From assembly GCF_013402815.2 (NCBI RefSeq), contig NZ_CP058601.1, forward strand, positions 1,054,001 through 1,118,000: DNA of 64,000 nucleotides, in the 5' to 3' direction. A program made the position numbers and the translations under genes. The notes under the pieces are model-generated. The model had not been told where the DNA came from, did no database searches, and saw only the letters and a list, made by a program, of their open reading frames with translations. The DNA is from Natrinema halophilum. GTDB lineage: Archaea > Halobacteriota > Halobacteria > Halobacteriales > Natrialbaceae. Shown here in pieces: positions 43,673 to 52,869 of this stretch; the stretch's first letter is position 1; each line of letters starts with the position of its first letter.

Positions 43673-45097
43673 ATGTCATGCAGAACGGAACTTCCGCGGC
43701 TTTCCGCGTCTGAACTCGGCGCTCGAATCCGAGACCGGGATGTGACGGTCACCAACGTCATCGATGCCCACCTCGAGCGAATCGACGAACGGGACGACGA
43801 AATCAACGCCTTCGTCACGGTCTGTAAGGACGAGGCACGTGAGGCCGCTGCCGAGGCCGATCGTGCACTCGAAGCGGACGAGGACGTCGGGCCGCTCCAC
43901 GGCGTCCCGCTGGCGCTGAAAGACCTCGGCGCGGAAAAAGAGGGCGTCCGACACACGTACGGCTCGGCGCTGTTCGAAGAGTACGTCTCCCAACGGACGG
44001 CTGCGGTCGTCGAGCGTCTCGAGGCAGCCGGTGCGATCGTAATCGGGAAGACGAACACGCCGGAGTTGGGTCACAAAGGCACGACCGACAACGAAGTGAT
44101 AGGCCCAACGGCGTCACCCATCGACCCCACGCTGAACGCGGGTGGGTCCTCCGGCGGTTCGGCGGCGGCGCTTTCCGCCGGCATGGCGCCGATCGCGACG
44201 GGAAGCGATGCCGGCGGTTCGCTTCGCATTCCGGCCGCAGCCTGCGGCGTCTACGGGTTCAAGCCGACGTTCGGCCTGGTGCCCGACGACGGCCGACCGA
44301 GCGCGTTCGGCCGGGAGCTGCAACACACGACGAAGGGGCCGATGACCCGCAGCGTCGCCGATGCCGCCTTGCTACTATCGGTGATGGGCGGGCCGCACTC
44401 GGCAGACCCAAACAGCGTTCCCGTCGACATCGAGTACACCGCCGCACTCGATCGACCGATCGACGAGTTTCGCATCGCGTACAGTCCCGACTTCGACGCG
44501 TTTCCGATCGACGACGAAGTGCGTGCGGTCGTCGACGACGCGGTCGACGCGTTCGCGGACGCGGGTGCGACAGTCGAGACGGTGACCGTCGACCACGGCT
44601 ACTCGATGACGGATCTGAGCGAAGCGGCGATGCCGACGTACACGACGTCCGTCCTCGAAAGTACGACGGTAATGGAGCAGGCCCACGGCGTCGAGTTCCG
44701 GGATCGTTCCGACGAGGTCTCAGACAGTCTGCTTGCGATGCTCCACGTCAGCGGGGAGTACGGTCCCGCGGACGTCGCCCGATCCGGCGTCGTTCGAACC
44801 GGCGTCTACGACGCCGTCGAAGACGTACTGGGGGACTACGACCTGCTTGTCACGCCGACGCTTTCACGGGCCGACGTCAGACTCCACGAGGACATCGGCG
44901 CGGAGGCCTGGGAGTGGCCGTTGACGTGGCCGTTCAACTGGACCGGCCATCCGGTCGCGTCCGCGCCCGCCGGGGTGACGGAACGCGGCCATCCTGTCGG
45001 CCTGCAACTCGTCGGTCGGCGATTCGGTGACGATGATATCCTCGCGGCGAGCGCCGCGTTCGAACGGGAACGGCCCTGGGACTACCTCTACGAGTAG
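43673..45097 (+). CDS. Amidase-signature hydrolase
   Basis: 474 residues. The Ser-cisSer-Lys triad is Lys83 (PLALKDLGA), Ser159/160 (NAGGSSGGS) and Ser183 (GSDAGGSLRIPA). It hydrolyses an amide, alone rather than as GatA, since no gatB or gatC is next to it and the protein lacks the usual GatA C-terminal helices. A TATA-like gtatatc at 43641-43647 precedes the start. Substrate unknown. Confidence 0.93.
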   Translation: MSCRTELPRLSASELGARIRDRDVTVTNVIDAHLERIDERDDEINAFVTVCKDEAREAAAEADRALEADEDVGPLHGVPLALKDLGAEKEGVRHTYGSALFEEYVSQRTAAVVERLEAAGAIVIGKTNTPELGHKGTTDNEVIGPTASPIDPTLNAGGSSGGSAAALSAGMAPIATGSDAGGSLRIPAAACGVYGFKPTFGLVPDDGRPSAFGRELQHTTKGPMTRSVADAALLLSVMGGPHSADPNSVPVDIEYTAALDRPIDEFRIAYSPDFDAFPIDDEVRAVVDDAVDAFADAGATVETVTVDHGYSMTDLSEAAMPTYTTSVLESTTVMEQAHGVEFRDRSDEVSDSLLAMLHVSGEYGPADVARSGVVRTGVYDAVEDVLGDYDLLVTPTLSRADVRLHEDIGAEAWEWPLTWPFNWTGHPVASAPAGVTERGHPVGLQLVGRRFGDDDILAASAAFERERPWDYLYE

Positions 45098-45262
45098 CGC
45101 GGTACTGGCGGGCACTCGATCGGCAGCGGGCGAACGGACGGAGTCGGTCAGGATCGTCGTTCACCGTCCGCTGACGACGTCGCCTTCCAGATCCCGACGT
45201 CGCAACCCGCACCGCTGACCGGTACCAAAACCCCTTTTCGCGTTCTTACCCATCGTACGTTT

Positions 45263-46105
45263 ATGGAACCCGAACACGCCGACTCGATCGCTCCGGGGAC
45301 GTGTCCAACCGCTAGCGGTATGCCGATGCTCGGTCTCGGCACCTGGCAAAACGACGACGCGGATCAGTGTGCCGAGAGCGTACGAACGGCACTCGAGGCG
45401 GGCTACCGTCATATCGACACCGCCCAGTTCTACCGGAACGAGGAGGCTGTCGGCGACGGCCTCGCGGCCGCTGGCGTCGACCGCGAGGACGTCTTTCTCG
45501 CGACCAAGATCTGGATCGCGAACCTGTCCTCCGACGACGTCCTCGAAACGACTCGAGACAGTCTCGATCGGCTCGGTGTCGATTACCTCGACCTGCTGTA
45601 CGTCCACTGGCCAGCCCGAACGTACGACGCTGAAGAGACACTATCTGCGTTCACCGAACTCCACGACGAGGGGCTGATCGAGAACGTCGGCGTCAGCAAT
45701 TTCCAGCCCGAACAGCTCGAGACCGCCGTCGACGTTTGTGATACGCCAATTTTCGCAAACCAGGTCGAGCTACACCCGCTGCTCCCACAGGAGTCGGTCC
45801 GTAACGCCTGCGACGACTACGACGTCGAAGTCGTCGGCTACTCGCCGCTTGCGCGTGGCCGGGTCATCGAACAGCCCGAGATACAGACGATCGCGGAGAA
45901 GCACGACGCCACCGAGGTGCAAGTCAGCCTCGCCTGGGCCCGTCAAAAGGGCGTCACCACGATCCCGAAAGCGACGAGTGCGAATCATATTGTCGACAAC
46001 TGGGAGTCGCTCACCGTAGAACTCGATAGAGAGGACATCAATAGAATCGACGCCATAAATAAAACGAGCCGACAGGTAGACCCAGATTTCGCCCCCTGGA
46101 ACTGA
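45263..46105 (+). CDS. Aldo/keto reductase
   Basis: 280 residues. The catalytic set is Asp52 (HIDTAQFY), Tyr57, Lys82 (LATKIWI) and His115 (YVHWPART), followed by ENVGVSNFQPEQL and the NADPH loop TTIPKATSANHI. This is a standard (beta/alpha)8 reductase of aldehydes or ketones, with NADPH. Same strand as the amidase but 165 bp away, so likely its own unit. Confidence 0.95.
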   Translation: MEPEHADSIAPGTCPTASGMPMLGLGTWQNDDADQCAESVRTALEAGYRHIDTAQFYRNEEAVGDGLAAAGVDREDVFLATKIWIANLSSDDVLETTRDSLDRLGVDYLDLLYVHWPARTYDAEETLSAFTELHDEGLIENVGVSNFQPEQLETAVDVCDTPIFANQVELHPLLPQESVRNACDDYDVEVVGYSPLARGRVIEQPEIQTIAEKHDATEVQVSLAWARQKGVTTIPKATSANHIVDNWESLTVELDREDINRIDAINKTSRQVDPDFAPWN

Positions 46106-46218
46106 CGGCTTCACCGTCTTCGAGGGGTTGAAAACACCGTTTTTCTGATTGCATCCGACCTGTCGAACACAAAGAAAAAGCAGGAAAGTTTACGGTACGC
46201 CGGGCTTTTGGCTCGCGT

Positions 46219-46989
46219 ATGTCTACCCGCTCGCAACGAAGTGGCGGTGGTGGGTTCGTCGGCGCGATCAGGGCCGACATACAGCGGTTACACGGTGCCT
46301 GGATGGAGATCGTCTTCCCCAGACAACGTGGCCGCGGTCACTCCGTCATGGGCAAGTGGAAACCCGAAACTGTCCCCCAGAAAGTCAGCTATTACGGCTG
46401 GAGCGTTCTCGGCCTCATCGGTTTGCTCGCCCTCTATCCGTTGACCGTTCTCGGACTCGCGACCCGCTTTTACGCGGCGAAACTCGACTCGACGCGAACC
46501 CGGCTCGGCATCGTCGGCGTCACGGCTCTCGCGCTGCTCGGGTGGGGGCTACTCACTGTCGCGTGGGGGGCGATGTCGTACATGGAACAGGTCGACATCC
46601 CACTCGAGGCAGTTCTCGCGGTGGCTGCGGCGAGTGGCGTCGCAACGGTGTCGACCGCGCTCGCAGCGACCTTTTCGAAAGTCGGCGGCCGCGCTGCAAC
46701 GGTTATTCTGGCGTATCCGTTCGCGATGACGGCGCTGTTCCTGCCGCCCGTCGTTGCTGCGCTCGTGACGCCGTCGCTGCATCCCTACGTTCTCGACCCC
46801 AGCTACGATTTCGCCGTCTGGGTGCTCGATAACGTGTTGGTCCTCGGCGGCGCAAACGACATTCTCCGATCGAACTTCACGCTCGAAGGGCCTGCCTACG
46901 CGGGCATGTGGCTCGGCATCTCCATTCCGCTTGGCTGGTTCCTCGGCAGTATCGTCGCGCTGGCGAACCTGGTTCGGCCGTCGGAGTAA
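46219..46989 (+). CDS. Haloarchaeal multi-pass membrane protein, unknown function
   Basis: 256 residues. Five or six hydrophobic helices follow an N-terminal cytosolic part that includes RLHGAWMEIVFPRQRGRGHS and KWKPETVPQKVSYYGWS. The most conserved-looking stretch is EGPAYAGMWLGISIPLGWFLG. I know similar haloarchaeal proteins only as hypothetical. A TATA-like gtttacg 24-30 nt before ATG supports the start. Not clearly linked to its neighbours. Confidence 0.78.
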   Translation: MSTRSQRSGGGGFVGAIRADIQRLHGAWMEIVFPRQRGRGHSVMGKWKPETVPQKVSYYGWSVLGLIGLLALYPLTVLGLATRFYAAKLDSTRTRLGIVGVTALALLGWGLLTVAWGAMSYMEQVDIPLEAVLAVAAASGVATVSTALAATFSKVGGRAATVILAYPFAMTALFLPPVVAALVTPSLHPYVLDPSYDFAVWVLDNVLVLGGANDILRSNFTLEGPAYAGMWLGISIPLGWFLGSIVALANLVRPSE

Positions 46990-47070
46990 GCACGGACGGT
47001 TCCGATCACCGTCGGTGAACGGACTGCCGATTCCCGATATCATTAGTCGACCAGGCTCCAAGACGAAAAT

Positions 47071-47265
47071 ATGGAGTTCGACCTCCCAACAACCGCTGCC
47101 ACGTTTATCACCGTTATCGCGATCGGCGTCGTCAGTCTTATCGCGGCACCGATGATGGCTATGGATACCGTACTGATGATGGTCGCACCGTCGATGATCG
47201 TATTCGGACTGATTATGCTCGTCCTCGGTATCAAACACGGCGAGTACCGCGCTATGGGACGGTAG
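47071..47265 (+). CDS. Small two-helix membrane protein (DUF7333-like)
   Basis: 64 residues: MEFDLPTTAATFITVIAIGV, then SLIAAPMMAMDTVLMMVAPSM and a last helix ending LGIKHGEYRA. Two membrane helices with short ends. The pattern, including TVLMMVAPSM and KHGEYR, is shared with a haloarchaeal family of unknown role. An AT-rich atatcatta lies about 25-33 nt upstream. Confidence 0.82.
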   Translation: MEFDLPTTAATFITVIAIGVVSLIAAPMMAMDTVLMMVAPSMIVFGLIMLVLGIKHGEYRAMGR

Positions 47266-47405
47266 CCAGCCGCACCGTGGCAGCAGTCACCCTCCGTAAC
47301 CCAGTCGGTCGTTCACCCGGTTCGTTCGCAACAATACGATCGCGACCGAGAGAATCGAGGCGAAAATCGGAGCGTATCGCTTCGACTATCGTCGACCGCG
47401 ACGAT

Positions 47406-48377
47406 TTACATGTAACCGAGATCGCGCAGGCGCTCCATCAGGTCTTCCTTGTCCTGTGCGCGGCCTGCGCGCTCGGTCGTCCCCTCGAGGTCCTGTAGCC
47501 ATGCGGGTTCCTGGTCACTCTTTTCCGTACTGACTTCGCTACCCAGCGATCGGAAGCCGGCGAAGTACTTCGGCGAGATCGGAACGTCGTCCTGTTCGAC
47601 GCCCGCGGGGAGGTCGTCGTCGCTTTCGGGAACGTAGCCCTCCTCCGGGAATTCGTCGACGGTGTCCGGAACCACGAAGTTCCAGAACGCCTCCCACACT
47701 GCGGCCTCGTCGAACTGCAGGATGGGCTGAATGCGATCGTGGGGCGGGTAGATATCGGGGTCGTGACGCGGCGAGAAGAACGTCTCGTCGGCTCGAGCCT
47801 CCTGTTCGTCCCAGCGGACGCCGGAGATGACGCCGTCGATGTCGTACTCCTCGAGCGCGTCGTTGAGCGCGACCGTCTTCAGCAGGTGGTTGCCGACGTA
47901 GGTGTCGAGCAGGAACGGGAACGTGTCCTCCTCGTATTCGAGGATGTCTTCGACGTGGTGCTGGTTGTGATCGGAGAGGTCTGCGATTTCGATCTCGTCG
48001 CCGGGCTCGAGGCCGTGCTCGTCGACGTAGCCACCGACGTCTTCGTTACGCGCGTAGATCACGTCGAGGTCCCACTCGTCAGCCCAGTGGTCGACGAAGT
48101 CGTGGATCTCGTCGAAGTGCTGGTAGTGATCGATAAACACCGCCGGGGGTACCTCGAGGTCGAAGCGGTCGGCTACCTCCTTGATGAAGTACAGGGTCAG
48201 CGTCGAGTCCTTGCCGCCGGTCCACATGACCGCCGGGTTCTCGTACTCCTCGAGGCCATCACGGGTCACCTCGATCGCCTTCTCGATTTTGTCCTGAATG
48301 TGTGGATAGTCGACAGGGTCTTCATCTTCGCCGTCGGAATAGTCTACGTTGACGTAGTCGGGGAAGTTCTCAGCCAT
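47406..48377 (-). CDS. PAPS reductase/ATP-sulfurylase-like PP-loop protein
   Basis: 323 residues from ATG 48377, very acidic. The PP-loop MWTGGKDSTLTLYFIKE binds ATP or adenylyl sulfate; VFIDHYQHFDEIHDFV and ISGVRWDEQEARADE belong to the phosphoadenosine phosphosulfate reductase family. The redox Cys of true CysH (ECGLH) is not seen at the C-terminus, so it may be a different adenylyl- or sulfur-transfer enzyme. The longer frame to 48689 is poor and is excluded by AT-rich promoter DNA right before 48377. Confidence 0.87.
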   Translation of the reverse strand: MAENFPDYVNVDYSDGEDEDPVDYPHIQDKIEKAIEVTRDGLEEYENPAVMWTGGKDSTLTLYFIKEVADRFDLEVPPAVFIDHYQHFDEIHDFVDHWADEWDLDVIYARNEDVGGYVDEHGLEPGDEIEIADLSDHNQHHVEDILEYEEDTFPFLLDTYVGNHLLKTVALNDALEEYDIDGVISGVRWDEQEARADETFFSPRHDPDIYPPHDRIQPILQFDEAAVWEAFWNFVVPDTVDEFPEEGYVPESDDDLPAGVEQDDVPISPKYFAGFRSLGSEVSTEKSDQEPAWLQDLEGTTERAGRAQDKEDLMERLRDLGYM

Positions 48378-48734
48378 CTCGTAATTAGATATAATTAGGA
48401 GATGTAAATTCTTTGTGTCGCCGGAAAGGACTGTCGACAACGTGGACCGACGCAGACGATTGGACGATGGTTCGACCGACGGTACTCCGCCGCTGCAATG
48501 CGACGGGGCCGGTGGCACTTCGTCTCCTGGGTTCCCAGACCATATCTGCCGACGGAATCGAACGGACCGCCTATCAGCGGGTCGAGCGAGCGGTGGAGCG
48601 AACGAGTGGCTGATTCGTTCGGAGTGACCGACCGCGAGTGAGTGCGGCGTCTCGTCAACTGGAACTGGCTCGACCGCCTCGAGCGACACGGACGGAATCG
48701 GTCTCCGTTATCCACCGCTTTCCACCGTACGGAT
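48378..48734. other. Intergenic stretch with promoter of the PP-loop gene
   Basis: About 357 bp. Nearest the PP-loop gene it is AT-rich (gtaattagatataattagg at 48381-48399), a probable promoter. The rest is GC-rich, has only short arginine-rich frames, and shows no RNA gene or repeat. Confidence 0.45.
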
Positions 48735-49166
48735 TCATGACGAATCGTACATCGTAAACTCCCGCCAATGGCGGAGCGACCACATGCCGAGAGCGGTACA
48801 TATCAACCCTGCAGCCACGAAATACACCAGAAGCCGGGAGCCGACGATCCGATCGGGGTGCTGGCTTCCAAAGACGATACCCTCGATAGCGAGCGAAACC
48901 AGCGATCCGCTGCCGATTGCGATACCGGACGTCGCGATGAGGACCGTCGTGCCGTCGACGGTCTCGTCGTCGAGCTTCCAGAGGCTGATGACGAACGCAA
49001 TCGCGGTCAAAAGAACGTAGTACGGAAACCGCCCGCCTGCCCCGCCCGCCTTTCCAGATACCAGCGCGACCACACCGACCATACTCGCGGTCAGCACGAC
49101 GGTTACGCCAGCAACGGCGCCGAATATTCGTCCCGGTATCGTTTCAGATGCTCGACCCCAGTTCAT
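48735..49166 (-). CDS. Four-TM membrane protein of unknown function
   Basis: 143 residues with four hydrophobic helices, for example FGAVAGVTVVLTASMVGVVAL and LLVYFVAAGLICTALGMWSL. Loops are short; the third loop holds GSQHPDRIVGSR. I recognise only that haloarchaea have similar short membrane proteins. ATG 49166 gives the first helix directly after MNWGRASETIPGRI. It is divergent from the HerA-type gene. Confidence 0.65.
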   Translation of the reverse strand: MNWGRASETIPGRIFGAVAGVTVVLTASMVGVVALVSGKAGGAGGRFPYYVLLTAIAFVISLWKLDDETVDGTTVLIATSGIAIGSGSLVSLAIEGIVFGSQHPDRIVGSRLLVYFVAAGLICTALGMWSLRHWREFTMYDSS

Positions 49167-49269
49167 ATGCTCTCAACCTTCCCCTCGAGAGAAAAACGTT
49201 GAGGCCGACTGACCGGTCGGTGAACGGACAGGAAGCATTTATGCAATGACTGCCAATGAGCCGAAACGA

Positions 49270-50583
49270 ATGCCCGATTCGATCGAGAAATTCCCGGTCT
49301 CAGACAGTGGATTCACGTTTCCCGCCGAGGACGTACTCACCGGACGTGGGTTCATTACGGGCAAATCGGGAAGCGGGAAGTCCAATACCGCAAGCGTGAT
49401 CGTCGAAGAGTTACTCGATCGGAACCTTCCGTTGTTGATCGTCGATACCGACGGCGAGTACACCGGGCTAACGGACACGTACGATCTCCTGCACGTGGGG
49501 AGGGACAGCGACTGCGACGTCGAAATCACGAGCGACGATGTGACTCCGCTGGTCTCCTACGGACTCGAGGATCGCGTTCCGATTCTCCTCGACCTCTCGA
49601 CGTACGTCGACGAGGAAGAATTGGAATCGGTCCTCTACGAGGCGATTAAGGCCCTGTTCGACGCCGAAAGCGAGCATCGGATTCCGTTTCTGATCCTCCT
49701 CGAAGAAGCCCACGAGTTCCTTCCCCAACACGGTGGGAAAGGCGGTTCGGACCTCAAAACGCTCCTCATCCGCGTGGCAAAACGCGGACGAAAGCGAGGA
49801 CTCGGGATCTGTGCGTTGTCCCAGCGACCGGCGTCCGTCGACAAGGATTACATCACGCAGTGTAACTGGTTCATCTGGCACCGACTGACGTGGGAGAACG
49901 ATACCGCCGTCGTCGGACGGATTCTCGGCGACGATTCAGCTGAAACCATTCAGTCGTTAGCGGACGGCGAGGCGATCGTCCAGACTGACTGGGACGAATC
50001 GATCGAACGGGTCCAATTTCGACGAAAACACACCGCAGACGCCGGCTCGACGCCGTCACTCGAGGATCTCCATCCGTCCCCTCAAGACGGTACTGATCGA
50101 ACGACTGACTCGACTACCGCGGCTACGAAGACGACCCCGTCCACGGGCAGCGACGGCGAATCGTCATCGGAGGCCGAGTCGGATTCCCGATCCGTCCAGG
50201 CAGATTCCACTCAGGTGAGTTTCGACGAGTCCACCGTTCCTTCGTCGACCGTTCCAACCCACGGCGCGAAGCCATCGCTCGAGCAGCGTCGTGAACGCCG
50301 TGACACGCCACTGGATACGGCAGATCCGATCTGGGAGATCGGCGGCATTATCGTCTACCTGTACGATTCGCTCGTCTGGTATCATCTGGCTATCCTGTCG
50401 ACCATCGAGACGAAGGTGGCAGAAACGGTCGAACGAGTCGACGACCTGGCTGTTGGACGGCGGAGGGCCCGCAAACCGGGAACATACGAGCGGTACGCAT
50501 ATAGACTGGGAGCCGTTCTGGTGATCGGTCTGGCATACGCGTTCGCCCTCCTTGCGTTATTGCTTGTGATTCGAGCAGGATGA
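49270..50583 (+). CDS. HerA/DUF87-type ATPase with C-terminal membrane anchor
   Basis: 437 residues from ATG 49270; ATG 49246 is possible, but atttatg at 49237-49243 fits as TATA box for 49270. Walker A is GKSGSGKS (31-38) and Walker B FLILLEEAHEF (140-150); LSQRPASVDKDYITQCNW is the HerA-family sensor/arginine-finger region. After the ATPase core (to about 280) comes an Asp/Ser/Thr-rich linker, then a short helix pair and a final membrane helix (about 413-434). HerA pumps DNA with NurA in end resection; the anchor and lack of a nurA gene point instead to a membrane-linked DNA translocase. Confidence 0.85.
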   Translation: MPDSIEKFPVSDSGFTFPAEDVLTGRGFITGKSGSGKSNTASVIVEELLDRNLPLLIVDTDGEYTGLTDTYDLLHVGRDSDCDVEITSDDVTPLVSYGLEDRVPILLDLSTYVDEEELESVLYEAIKALFDAESEHRIPFLILLEEAHEFLPQHGGKGGSDLKTLLIRVAKRGRKRGLGICALSQRPASVDKDYITQCNWFIWHRLTWENDTAVVGRILGDDSAETIQSLADGEAIVQTDWDESIERVQFRRKHTADAGSTPSLEDLHPSPQDGTDRTTDSTTAATKTTPSTGSDGESSSEAESDSRSVQADSTQVSFDESTVPSSTVPTHGAKPSLEQRRERRDTPLDTADPIWEIGGIIVYLYDSLVWYHLAILSTIETKVAETVERVDDLAVGRRRARKPGTYERYAYRLGAVLVIGLAYAFALLALLLVIRAG

Positions 50584-50626
50584 GCCAGCGATCCGACTCG
50601 GTGACCTGGACGCCGTGTTACCGGCA

Positions 50627-51358
50627 TTATTCTGTCGATTCGCCGTGGCGACGGCGATTCGACCAGTAAATCGGACCAGCGACGATCGAAGCAAGTGGGA
50701 GGGCAACGAACGCATTCCCAACAAAGTAGATGGTCGGTTCGGAGACCGTCCGTCCTGCAATCAGTATCTCTCCGGCGCGTACTCCAACGAGTGCGAGTGC
50801 TCCGCCGCAGATGTAGAGCCACGGATTCGGCTGCCAACGACCGTCTCCATCCTGCAGTAGGCGACTATCACTATACAACTGAAGTGTGGAATAGCCTGAA
50901 AGGTGAAGCAGCGTGCCGAGTAACACGTACGCACCTAACTGCGTAAAACCGGACGCAGCGGTATCGAACACTCCGGGCCCGAGAAGAGCAGCCAATCCAA
51001 CGTACACTACCGAGACGATGAACGGGGCGAGTAGTTCCGCTGATCCGGCCCGTGGTGTTTCAGGCCCGTCGTCCCCAGTGGAACGAGTTCTCTCGAAGAC
51101 GATTTCGACTGGCTTCGCGGTCGTTCGTCCGAGCCGAACGATCCGTTCGAAAAAAAGCTCGGGAGTCAGTCGGTACCGACGGTTCCGCTCGGGATCCGCC
51201 CCATCGTCGACGGACGTCCGCTCGATGGACTGATCGAGTTCGGTCCGGTCACGTGACTCTCGGACGTCGATAGTACCGTCGTCGTCCGAGTCAGCAGACT
51301 GGCTCCTCTGTTCGGCACCTCCTCCGTTCGATGGGTTTTGATCTCTATTCTGATACAT
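50627..51358 (-). CDS. Membrane protein of unknown function with acidic N-terminal tail
   Basis: 243 residues from ATG 51358. A polar, acidic N-terminal part of about 105 residues precedes four membrane helices (LAPFIVSVVYVGLAALLG, AYVLLGTLLHLSGYSTLQL, WLYICGGALALVGVRAG, YFVGNAFVALPLASIVAG). I do not recognise the family. It is convergent with the HerA-type gene, 43 bp apart; both end in membrane helices. The frame is open to 51436 but less convincing there. Confidence 0.65.
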   Translation of the reverse strand: MYQNRDQNPSNGGGAEQRSQSADSDDDGTIDVRESRDRTELDQSIERTSVDDGADPERNRRYRLTPELFFERIVRLGRTTAKPVEIVFERTRSTGDDGPETPRAGSAELLAPFIVSVVYVGLAALLGPGVFDTAASGFTQLGAYVLLGTLLHLSGYSTLQLYSDSRLLQDGDGRWQPNPWLYICGGALALVGVRAGEILIAGRTVSEPTIYFVGNAFVALPLASIVAGPIYWSNRRRHGESTE

Positions 51359-51661
51359 GGTGACTCGGCAATTCGTCGGGACGCGCGTCCACCGGCGGTG
51401 GGCAAAGACGTGTGACGTGACACGATCATCACGCAACGACGGTTCGTCGCCAGTAGCGTCGCCACTCGCTGGGAAAGGCTTATGCGGTCGTAGGAAGAAG
51501 GCAGAGGTGTTCCACTCCCTTCGGCCTTCTCCGCTGTGTCCCTAGTCCCTCAGCAGTGGTACTCTCGTCTCTTTAACCTTTTCACAGTTAACGGATACGT
51601 GACGGATACAATAGCTGTCCTGGTGCCACCCGTGGTATCTAACGCAAGTTCTCCCTTTCCA

Positions 51662-51724
51662 TTGACATCCTCCCGCGCCTGAAGACGCGGGAATCCCACG
51701 GCACCGCGCCGCTGGATTGGGATA
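51662..51724 (-). ncRNA. 3' end of an omega-RNA-like scaffold of an IS1341-type element
   Basis: On the minus strand a hairpin (arms 51672-51677 and 51686-51691, cccgcg with cgcggg) is followed by ggaggatgtcaa, which is the usual right-end sequence of haloarchaeal TnpB elements. In active systems the guide RNA overlaps the tnpB 3' end and its last bases come from flanking DNA. Here that flank would read tggaaagggagaacttgcg. Function is doubtful since the tnpB gene is broken. Confidence 0.4.
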
Positions 51725-52176
51725 TTAGGGTTTGCAGTCTACCACCTCTGCTCGAGGGTGGGATCCTCGAGAGAGGTCGTGGAGGTAGACTCCGGGCTGT
51801 GCCAACCAGCCGGTACTCCTATCTGGTGGCGATCCATCCAAATCGGGTGCAGACTCGGAGTTACTTTCGCTACCGTTGATGGTGAGACGGATGTTCTCCG
51901 CCCCGTTCACGTCAGCGTTGAACGCCGCATCACACTCCTCGCAAACGTACAGCCCACGTTCAACACGCTGACTATCGTCCTCTCTACTGCACACGCAACA
52001 CGTCTTACTCGTGTCGCGTTCGGACACTTCTACGACTTCACTGCCACTGACTTTCGCCGTGTAGGTGAGACTCTTCGTGAAGCGGCCGAAGCCCACCCGT
52101 GCAAGTCGAGGTTGCCGTGTTTACCCCAGTTCTTCGACTCGCCGTTCTCGTCATCGCGGACACCAGCAAGTTCCCC
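51725..52176 (-). pseudogene. tnpB: C-terminal part of tnpB, frameshifted
   Basis: Minus-strand homology begins at GELAGVRDDENGES and runs through KNWGKHGNLDLHGWA, the RuvC-II side of TnpB; near 52090 one base is missing, and the rest continues in a second frame: FGRFTKSLTYTAKVSG, EVVEVSERDTSKTCCVC, the zinc ribbon VCEEC, and FNADVNGAENI with the last RuvC Asp. The proper C-terminal end CKP and stop are kept. About two thirds of the protein at the N-terminus is gone, so it cannot be an active RNA-guided nuclease. Confidence 0.85.
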
Positions 52177-52245
52177 TCCTCGTGACTGCGGTTGCTGTAT
52201 ACTGTGCGTTGGGTTTTATCATGGCCCGACGACGTGTGCCAATTA

Positions 52246-52548
52246 ATGGCAGAACCAGAATTTACGGTTCGCGGGAATAAAGTTCGTATTGCTGGAAATA
52301 CGAACGAGAAAACCAATTGTGGTAAGATAGAAGTCTACAAAGACCGGATAAAGATACAGCAGAAGGGGACCATAATGTCCAAAGGCTGGATAACCGTCCA
52401 ATTCGATAACATCGTTGACGTTCAAGTATCCTCGTTAGGGAAAATGCGATTCCAGACGCGCCGTCAAGATGTTTCCGTAACTGGACTTGGTGGTCCACCC
52501 GGTACGAAGCTATTAGAGCATATCCGCGACTATCTCCAGAATCGGTAG
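52246..52548 (+). CDS. PH-like-domain hypothetical protein, AT-rich
   Basis: 100 residues from ATG 52246: MAEPEFTVRGNKVRIAGNTN followed by KIEVYKDRIKIQQKG and ITVQFDNIVDVQVSS and a final helix PGTKLLEHIRDYLQNR. Beta strands and one C-terminal helix suggest a bacterial PH-like domain, a membrane- or protein-docking fold. The gene is clearly richer in A+T and in Lys and Asn than its neighbours and lies beside the TnpB relic; recent transfer is likely. No family certain. Confidence 0.6.
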   Translation: MAEPEFTVRGNKVRIAGNTNEKTNCGKIEVYKDRIKIQQKGTIMSKGWITVQFDNIVDVQVSSLGKMRFQTRRQDVSVTGLGGPPGTKLLEHIRDYLQNR

Positions 52549-52869
52549 AGTAGATTCTGAACGTCTCAGAGACGAGGGTCAGTATCTCGCTTGCCTCTCA
52601 GCCACTTCCTCATCTCTGCTTCCAGCTCCTTCGTCAACTTCTGGTGGTGTGTAGTTCGGCATATCTTCGCTCCTCAGTTAGTGAACATACAGCAAGCGAC
52701 ATTTAATTTCCCTATGGAACGCCCAATCGGGTCGGTATCAGCACTCTCTTGGCCGAATCAGGTAGTTTGAAACCCCCGAAAACCGTGATTTCATCTGGAC
52801 GGATTACGATGCAATCTTGCAAGCAGACCCATAACCTAATCTGCCAAAATCGGCAGTCTAAGGTGAGTC
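52549..52869. other. AT-rich gap with a possible 27-residue ORF
   Basis: About 320 bp of low-GC DNA continuing the patch from 52246. On the minus strand 52579-52662 codes MPNYTPPEVDEGAGSRDEEV and a few more residues, with a gaggag motif 7 nt before its ATG. That could be a small gene or the shell of one; no homologue is known to me. Nothing else is recognised. Confidence 0.35.

Larger units (their letters stand above)
51662..52176 (-). mobile_element. Decayed IS1341-type (IS200/IS605 OrfB) element
   Basis: It has the right end (see the RNA entry) and the last third of tnpB but no left end, no tnpA and no other transposase. The sequence homology stops near 52176. It sits between the membrane gene at 50627 and an AT-rich hypothetical gene, so this is one of the most plastic sites in the window. 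Confidence 0.75.

Noticed and set aside
52038-52316. Independent minus-strand protein beside the TnpB relic
   Set aside because: It is a wrong-frame reading of the tnpB region and of the AT-rich gene.
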